Positions 6,624 to 11,157 of a stretch of 11,157 nucleotides of DNA are shown here, in pieces; position 1 is the first letter of the stretch, and every line of letters begins with the position of its first letter. The stretch comes from Deltaproteobacteria bacterium. Its GTDB lineage: Bacteria; Desulfobacterota; Desulfobacteria; Desulfobacterales; UBA11574. A program made the position numbers and the translations under genes. Location of the stretch: assembly GCA_019313025.1 (NCBI GenBank), contig JAFDCA010000387.1, positions 1 through 11,157 of the forward strand, read 5' to 3'. The notes beneath the pieces are model-generated. The model did not search any database. It saw nothing but the letters and a program-made list of their open reading frames with translations, and was not told the DNA's origin.

Positions 6624-7384
6624 CCAAAAGCATAAACATCACTTTAAACGTCTGGCGCCAAAAAAGCGCTGGAGTGAAAGGCGGTTTTGAAACCTACCAT
6701 GCCGCCAATATCTCAACAGACATGTCATTTTTGGAAATGATCGATGTGGTTAACGAGCAGTTGACTTTAGACGGTAAAGACCCCATTGCATTTGATCATG
6801 ACTGCCGGGAGGGGATTTGCGGCATGTGCGGCGCTGTGGTCAACGGCAGGGCGCATGGTCCGGAAAAAGGAACCACACTGTGTCAACTACACATGCGGCA
6901 TTTTGCCAATGGTGATACCATCGTCATTGAGCCCTGGCGTGCCAAGGCGTTTCCCATTATAAAGGATCTTGCTGTAGATCGCAGCGCATTTGACCAGATT
7001 ATTGTTGCCGGGGGATATATTTCCATAAACACCGGGGGCGCTCCAGATGCCAACGCCATACCGATTTCCCAGGAAATCGCGGAAAAAGCCATGGATGCTG
7101 CTGCTTGTATTGGATGTGGCGCCTGCGTTGCTTCATGCCCCAATGCTTCGGCCATGCTGTTTACGGGAGCAAAAATTTCCCAATTTGCCCTGCTTCCCCA
7201 AGGAAGGCCCGAAGCCGCCCAGCGGGCTCTGGCCATGGTCAGAAAAATGGATGAACTCTGTTTCGGCAACTGCTCCAATGAAAGAGAATGTGAAGCAGAA
7301 TGCCCAAAGGAGATTTCCATCTCAAATATCTCCCGCATGAACCGGGAATTTTATAAGGCTGGCTTGGGTTCCGGAGTCATGTAA
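6620..7384 (+). CDS. sdhB: Succinate dehydrogenase/fumarate reductase iron-sulfur subunit
   Basis: A 254-residue iron-sulfur protein. The N-terminal plant-type ferredoxin domain carries [2Fe-2S] ligands Cys62, Cys67, Cys70 (CREGICGMC) and Cys88. The C-terminal bacterial ferredoxin domain has Cys163, Cys166 and Cys169 with Cys228 for the [4Fe-4S] cluster, and Cys173, Cys218 and Cys224 for the [3Fe-4S] cluster, matching Wolinella FrdB spacing; Cys214 is extra. It relays electrons between FAD in SdhA and the haems/quinone of SdhC. The GTG start at 6620 overlaps the sdhA stop by four bases (GTGA) and has AAAGGAG 6 bases upstream, so the two are translationally linked. Last gene of sdhCAB; I see no convincing terminator in the 126 bases that follow. 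Confidence 0.96.
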   Translation: MTKSINITLNVWRQKSAGVKGGFETYHAANISTDMSFLEMIDVVNEQLTLDGKDPIAFDHDCREGICGMCGAVVNGRAHGPEKGTTLCQLHMRHFANGDTIVIEPWRAKAFPIIKDLAVDRSAFDQIIVAGGYISINTGGAPDANAIPISQEIAEKAMDAAACIGCGACVASCPNASAMLFTGAKISQFALLPQGRPEAAQRALAMVRKMDELCFGNCSNERECEAECPKEISISNISRMNREFYKAGLGSGVM

Positions 7385-7510
7385 TACAATTTCGTGAAAA
7401 TGTTACAGTCCAATGACATTTTAACTGTCTGATTATCCCCGCCCTGTCCGCTCCTTTCAAGGGTGGTAACATCGGCAAATAACTTATGATAAACATTAAA
7501 GGAGGCGGTC

Positions 7511-8989
7511 ATGCCAATGGGAAAAAACATTTTTTATCTTATTGTGATTATGATGTTTTTATCATTTGTCGGTGCCTGCACAAGCACCCATCTCAATGTC
7601 AAACCCGTTGCCGAATCGGAGAACCCCACCGATCATATTAACCGTTTGGAAAATGATATCGCCGCTGCATATAAGAACCAACTCAATGTTCTGGCACCCA
7701 CCTGGTTCGCAAAGGCCGAGTCATCACTTAGTCAGGCCAAAAAGGGGCTTGAAAAAGGAGTCGAGCTGTCCGAAATCCTAAATAATATCGCCGAAGGCCA
7801 GGCCCAGCTTAAAAAAGCTGAAGAAATCACTCGAGTGACACGAACCACCATGGCCGACGTGATTAAAAGTCGTAATCTTGCGCGACAAGCGGGTGCTGCA
7901 AAATTAGGGTATGATTATACCGATGCTGAGCAAGCATTTCTGAGTCTTACAAAAGCCATTGAAAGAGGTGATCTGGCATATGCTGAAAAACGTAAGGCAG
8001 GGCTCGCCGAAACCTTTCGCAGTCTTGAATTGCGGGCCATTAAAGACGAAACCCTTGGAGAGGTAAGAATACTTATCGAACGGGCCAAAAACAATAGAGT
8101 TGACAAAACAGCCCCCCGGTCTTTTAACATTGCCCAGAACAAATTGTCTGAAGCCGATACGTTCATTACTCAAAATCCTTACGAGAAAGAAATGATGCAT
8201 CGGAAGGCCAACGAGGCGTTGTTCATGTCGCAGCGGATGTTTCAGATCTCTGATCAGAGTGAAAAATTTAAAAACATGAAGCCGGAGGAGACGACGCTTT
8301 GGATGGAAAAAATCTTGTACGAAATAACCGCCAAACTTGCTGCACCGGACATGCGTAACCAGCCTTATAAAATACAGGTAGAGAATATACTCGGTTCAAT
8401 CGATGCGCTTCAGAAGGACCGTCAATTCATGTTTGACAAAGTTAAAACGCTTCAGTCGGAAATAGAAACTAAAAATTCACAAATCGCAGACCTTGAGGGA
8501 AAAACCCGGGAACAGCAAATTGTTAAGGAACGTCTGGCCGCTGAAAAACGATTCAATCAATTGTTTGTAGAAGTCCAAAATCTTTTTAGTTCGGATGAAG
8601 CGGAAGTCTACAAAAAAAGAGATTCACTGGTCATTCGTTTGAGAGCGATTCAATTTCCTGTGGGGAAAAGCGTGATCATGCCGGACAATTATCCTCTGCT
8701 AAGTAAAATCCAGCAATCAATCCGGATATTTGGTGAACCGGACGTGACCATTGAAGGTCATACGGATAGTACAGGCTCAAATGAAGTTAACGAGCATTTA
8801 TCCCAGCAAAGAGCCGACAGTGTTCGCCAGTATTTATTGGCAAACAAGACCTTGCCCTATGACCGCATCGTTGCGGTGGGCTATGGCTCTTCAAAACCTT
8901 TGGCATCCAATGCGACAGAAGAAGGCCGTGCCGTCAACCGGCGGATCGATGTCATTATTAAACCTCAAGCCCAGCTCGGTGGGAGTTAG
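7511..8989 (+). CDS. OmpA-family outer-membrane lipoprotein with long helical repeat region
   Basis: A 492-residue protein. Residues 1-22 form a lipoprotein signal peptide ending VGA|C, with Cys23 as the lipidated residue. Thr24 follows rather than Asp, so sorting to the outer membrane is expected. Residues about 40-250 are Ala/Glu/Lys-rich and helical, DUF4398-like, with a unit that recurs about every 70 residues (around 62, 133 and 201). Residues about 305-350 look like a coiled coil. The C-terminal OmpA domain (about 375-487) carries GHTDSTG (416-422) with Asp419, and Arg434 in QQRADSV. These correspond to the Asp/Arg pair that binds diaminopimelate in Acinetobacter OmpA; NRRID (476-480) is also typical. 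It should tether the outer membrane to peptidoglycan. There is no beta-barrel, so it is not a porin. A strong AAAGGAGG lies 5 bases before the ATG. It differs from Pal by its long N-terminal region. Confidence 0.85.
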   Translation: MPMGKNIFYLIVIMMFLSFVGACTSTHLNVKPVAESENPTDHINRLENDIAAAYKNQLNVLAPTWFAKAESSLSQAKKGLEKGVELSEILNNIAEGQAQLKKAEEITRVTRTTMADVIKSRNLARQAGAAKLGYDYTDAEQAFLSLTKAIERGDLAYAEKRKAGLAETFRSLELRAIKDETLGEVRILIERAKNNRVDKTAPRSFNIAQNKLSEADTFITQNPYEKEMMHRKANEALFMSQRMFQISDQSEKFKNMKPEETTLWMEKILYEITAKLAAPDMRNQPYKIQVENILGSIDALQKDRQFMFDKVKTLQSEIETKNSQIADLEGKTREQQIVKERLAAEKRFNQLFVEVQNLFSSDEAEVYKKRDSLVIRLRAIQFPVGKSVIMPDNYPLLSKIQQSIRIFGEPDVTIEGHTDSTGSNEVNEHLSQQRADSVRQYLLANKTLPYDRIVAVGYGSSKPLASNATEEGRAVNRRIDVIIKPQAQLGGS

Positions 8990-9178
8990 CACCTGAATCT
9001 TTCATGAAAAATGATATGAACAACTGTCACATCGATGATGGTGAACGATGATTACATGTCGGCGGATATTTAGCACGTCAGATTGGTGAGGTGAAATTAA
9101 CCGATATTTTATGGAAATACCATCGATCGTCGTGATTGAACATCAGCATCATAAACAAGTTTTGTTTTTCTGTATTCC

Positions 9179-10075
9179 CTAATAAACCTTTCGGGTGCCG
9201 TGCCGTTTGCCGATTACTTCAAGGGTGCTGTTCACCACCACAAATGCCTCCGGGTCGATGTTGAAAATCGCGCTTTTCAACTTGGGTAGTTCGGTCAGTG
9301 TGGTGATGGTAAAAATCACATTTTTAGGGCTGCCGGTATACGCGCCCTTTGCTTGCAGAAAAGTGACGCCCCGGTTGACTTGATTAAAAATTTCTTCAGC
9401 AATTTCTTCATACTTATCAGAAATGACGAGTGTGGACAATCGCTGGTTAAAGCCGGTGAGAACCGCATCGAGAGTTTTGCTGCTCGTGAACACATATATC
9501 AAACTGTAAAGGGCTATCTGAAGGCCGAAAAAATAGGCGCCTGTCATTATCACCCATCCATTTACGAAAAAACTGGTCAGACCGGGCCGAAGTCCGAATC
9601 TCTGATTCCCAAATATTGCCAGAATATCCACTCCCCCTGCTGATCCTAACGATCTAAGAACAATTCCGGCTCCCGAACCGCAAACGACGCCGCCGAATAC
9701 GGCGACCAAAATGGGGTCTTTAAGAAGCACCGGGGGCGTTTTAATAAGCACGGCAGATAGAGAGAAAAATGCCATCCCAAAAATCGTATACAGCATGAAT
9801 CTCTTGCTGATGCTGAACCAGCCAAGGAGCATTAAGGGAATATTGAGTAAGAAATAGGTGATGCCGACATCTGCTGAAGAGAACAGATAGTGGATGATGA
9901 TGGCCACACCCGACACGCCGGCTCCCAAAAGTTTATTGGGAATCAAAATACTGTTCATCCCTATCACAAAGATGACGATTACCGAGGTGATCAAAAAGAG
10001 ATTGTACAAGACGGTTTTCCACGTTAAAATGATTTTATCGAGATCATAATGGGCGCTTTGTACTTTCGGCTGCAT
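9179..10075 (-). CDS. YitT-family membrane protein (DUF161 repeats plus DUF2179)
   Basis: A 298-residue multi-pass inner-membrane protein of the YitT/UPF0750 family, full length. Hydrophobic helices lie at about 22-43, 51-66, 72-90, 93-112, 121-140, 165-184 and 186-197. Two Gly-rich motifs, GAGVSGVAII (51-60) and GSAGGVDILAI (144-154), mark the two halves of the repeat. The soluble C-terminal domain (about 233-288), with RGVTFLQAKGAYTG and IDPEAFVVV, is DUF2179, which I recall being grouped with the PII-like fold superfamily. A transport role is often assumed, but no substrate is established. AAAGGAGG lies 7 bases before the ATG. It faces away from the diadenylate cyclase gene across 233 bases and converges on the OmpA-family gene. 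Family assignment is firm; function is not known. Confidence 0.9.
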   Translation of the reverse strand: MQPKVQSAHYDLDKIILTWKTVLYNLFLITSVIVIFVIGMNSILIPNKLLGAGVSGVAIIIHYLFSSADVGITYFLLNIPLMLLGWFSISKRFMLYTIFGMAFFSLSAVLIKTPPVLLKDPILVAVFGGVVCGSGAGIVLRSLGSAGGVDILAIFGNQRFGLRPGLTSFFVNGWVIMTGAYFFGLQIALYSLIYVFTSSKTLDAVLTGFNQRLSTLVISDKYEEIAEEIFNQVNRGVTFLQAKGAYTGSPKNVIFTITTLTELPKLKSAIFNIDPEAFVVVNSTLEVIGKRHGTRKVY

Positions 10076-10107
10076 GGCCTTGCCTCCTTTATTGATGATG
10101 ACAAACG

Positions 10108-10136
10108 ACTGTAATCAAAGGCATTTTTAATTACAA
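10108..10136 (-). promoter_or_regulatory. Candidate promoter of the yitT-family gene
   Basis: On the minus strand TTGTAA (10131-10136) is followed after 17 bases by TACAGT (10108-10113); each box matches four of six consensus positions. The leader would be about 25 bases, ending in the AAAGGAGG ribosome site. Modest support only. Confidence 0.33.
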
Positions 10137-10209
10137 GAGTTTCCACGTCGAGTTCGGATAATCGATATTTGGTGCTATCATATGCCTTTTTGTATTTTAG
10201 TGTATCCTA

Positions 10210-10238
10210 TTGCAAGTGAAATGCTTGCGATATATATA
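10210..10238 (+). promoter_or_regulatory. Candidate promoter of the diadenylate cyclase gene
   Basis: TTGCAA (10210-10215), a 17-base spacer and TATATA (10233-10238) form a plausible sigma70 promoter about 70 bases before the ATG at 10309. Inside it, GCAAG (10212-10216) and CTTGC (10224-10228) form an inverted repeat around 7 bases. It covers the -35 box and spacer and could act as an operator; no regulator is identifiable. Confidence 0.42.
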
Positions 10239-10308
10239 GAGAGAAGAAATATTTTACAAGAGTTTGGGCAAATAACTATCTATTTAGATGTTATTGGAGC
10301 TGATTGAT

Positions 10309-11157
10309 ATGCTGGTTCTCATTAGGGAATTACTTTCCTGGCGAGCTATTTTGGATATATCTCTGATGGCGGCAGGGTTGTTTTTTTTATACCGGGCATT
10401 GCTTCGCCTTGGTACATGGAAGATTGTGACCGGGATTCTGCTGGCCATGGTGGTTTTTTTAATTGCAAGTTTTATGGATCTTAAGGGAATCGAATGGGTT
10501 TTCAGTAATATCAGTCAGGTTGCCGTAATAGCATTAATCGTATTATTTCAACCTGAATTGAGAAAAATATTGGAACAGACGGTTTCGGTTAAACGATCTG
10601 AACCTATCGACTTAGATGAAAAACTCTCCCAGTTAATAGTGGACGCATTAATAAAGCTTGCTGAGCAACGTCGGGGGGCGATTGTTGTATTTCCCGGAAA
10701 GGAACCGATTCAAGAATGGCTTTCCGGTGGATTTGTTCTTGATGCTGAACCCAGCATCCCTCTTATTATGAGTATTTTTGATCCGAACTCACCGGGCCAT
10801 GACGGCGCATTGATAATCACAAACGGAAAATTTTCACAATTCGGTGTACGACTTCCTGTTTCACAAAGTGCGAGACTATCGGAAGAATACGGGACCCGTC
10901 ATCATGCTGCTATGGGTCTGGTTGAGAAATCAGACGCTTTGGTCTTCGTCGTTTCTGAAGAACGGGGAAAACTTTCAATATTCCACAAAGGCAGAATGAG
11001 CCAGGTAAGTGACCGCGAAGAGATGGTAAAAAAGATCATTTCACACTGGAAAGACATAACGTCCTTTCCCGTGGTGTTTCGTAAAGAAAAAGCACGCGGG
11101 CCGGTTTTTCTTCAAAGTTTCGTAAGCTTAGCATTGGCCGTGTTCTTCTGGTCAACG
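10309..11157 (+). CDS. cdaA: CdaA-type diadenylate cyclase (3' end cut by window edge)
   Basis: An ATG at 10309, with GGAG 9 bases upstream, opens a frame of 283 codons that runs off the right edge. Three N-terminal membrane helices (about 12-30, 38-56, 64-80) are followed by the CdaA-type FQPELRKILEQ (80-90). The DAC catalytic domain follows (about 105-245). Its DGA motif is 165-167 within HDGALII, and the RHR position is Arg197-His198-His199 (GTRHHAA), a His in place of the usual second Arg. SEE at 217-219 is also conserved. The enzyme makes c-di-AMP from two ATP at the cytoplasmic face of the membrane. After the catalytic domain a new hydrophobic, aromatic-ended segment begins (about 265-283, LALAVFFW). 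Ordinary CdaA lacks this; it resembles the N-terminal helix of CdaR/YbbR proteins, so a fusion is likely. Divergent from the YitT-family gene. Confidence 0.9.
   Translation, partial: MLVLIRELLSWRAILDISLMAAGLFFLYRALLRLGTWKIVTGILLAMVVFLIASFMDLKGIEWVFSNISQVAVIALIVLFQPELRKILEQTVSVKRSEPIDLDEKLSQLIVDALIKLAEQRRGAIVVFPGKEPIQEWLSGGFVLDAEPSIPLIMSIFDPNSPGHDGALIITNGKFSQFGVRLPVSQSARLSEEYGTRHHAAMGLVEKSDALVFVVSEERGKLSIFHKGRMSQVSDREEMVKKIISHWKDITSFPVVFRKEKARGPVFLQSFVSLALAVFFWST

Noticed and set aside
7385..7510. Promoter for the OmpA-family lipoprotein (TATGAT at 7485-7490)
   Set aside because: A good -10-like box, but no acceptable -35 at 16-18 bases, and the transcript start would fall on the ribosome site.
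9153..9170. AAACAA-GTT-TTGTTT followed by TTC as a terminator for the lipoprotein gene
   Set aside because: The stem is almost pure A/T, with one G-C pair in six and a very short T-tail, and lies about 160 bases past the stop. It is too weak to call.

Overview
The window looks like a chromosomal segment of a Gram-negative, anaerobic Desulfobacterota bacterium, most likely a sulfate reducer of the Desulfobacterales type. I infer this from the gene set: a full Tol system, a Bacillus/Wolinella-type (type B, dihaem) succinate dehydrogenase/fumarate reductase, an outer-membrane OmpA-type lipoprotein, and a cyclic-di-AMP cyclase. The assignment is by protein character only; no 16S or other marker is present. 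I see no insertion sequence, CRISPR array, tRNA or rRNA.

Layout. (1) From about 2880 down to 1, on the minus strand, lies a compact tolQ-tolR-tolA-tolB operon behind a good sigma70-like promoter. tolB is cut by the left edge. (2) 2881-3430 is an unusually long gene-poor stretch of over 500 bases. It holds several inverted repeats and a GC-rich, self-complementary block ending in a short hairpin plus T-run. It may be a small RNA or a dispersed repeat. Both strands stay open there, but I do not believe either frame is a gene. (3) 3431-7384, on the plus strand, carries an HD-domain nucleotidase-like gene followed by sdhC-sdhA-sdhB, with sdhA and sdhB overlapping. (4) 7511-8989 encodes a large lipoprotein with about 70-residue helical repeats and a C-terminal OmpA peptidoglycan-binding domain. 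(5) 9179-10075, on the minus strand, is a YitT-family membrane protein with a C-terminal DUF2179 domain. (6) 10309 to the right edge, divergent from it, is a CdaA-type diadenylate cyclase. It carries an extra hydrophobic segment after the catalytic domain and is cut by the window end.

How the genes fit together. TolQ-TolR form the proton-driven motor, TolA spans the periplasm, and TolB is the soluble periplasmic partner; pal would be expected past the left edge. SdhCAB couples succinate/fumarate to the menaquinone pool in the inner membrane. The OmpA-type lipoprotein is another outer membrane to peptidoglycan tether. The divergent yitT-cdaA pair joins a c-di-AMP synthase with a membrane protein bearing a possibly ligand-binding domain. 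The points most worth following are the structured intergenic block at 3155-3310, the probable CdaA-CdaR-like fusion at the right edge, and the yitT/cdaA pairing.
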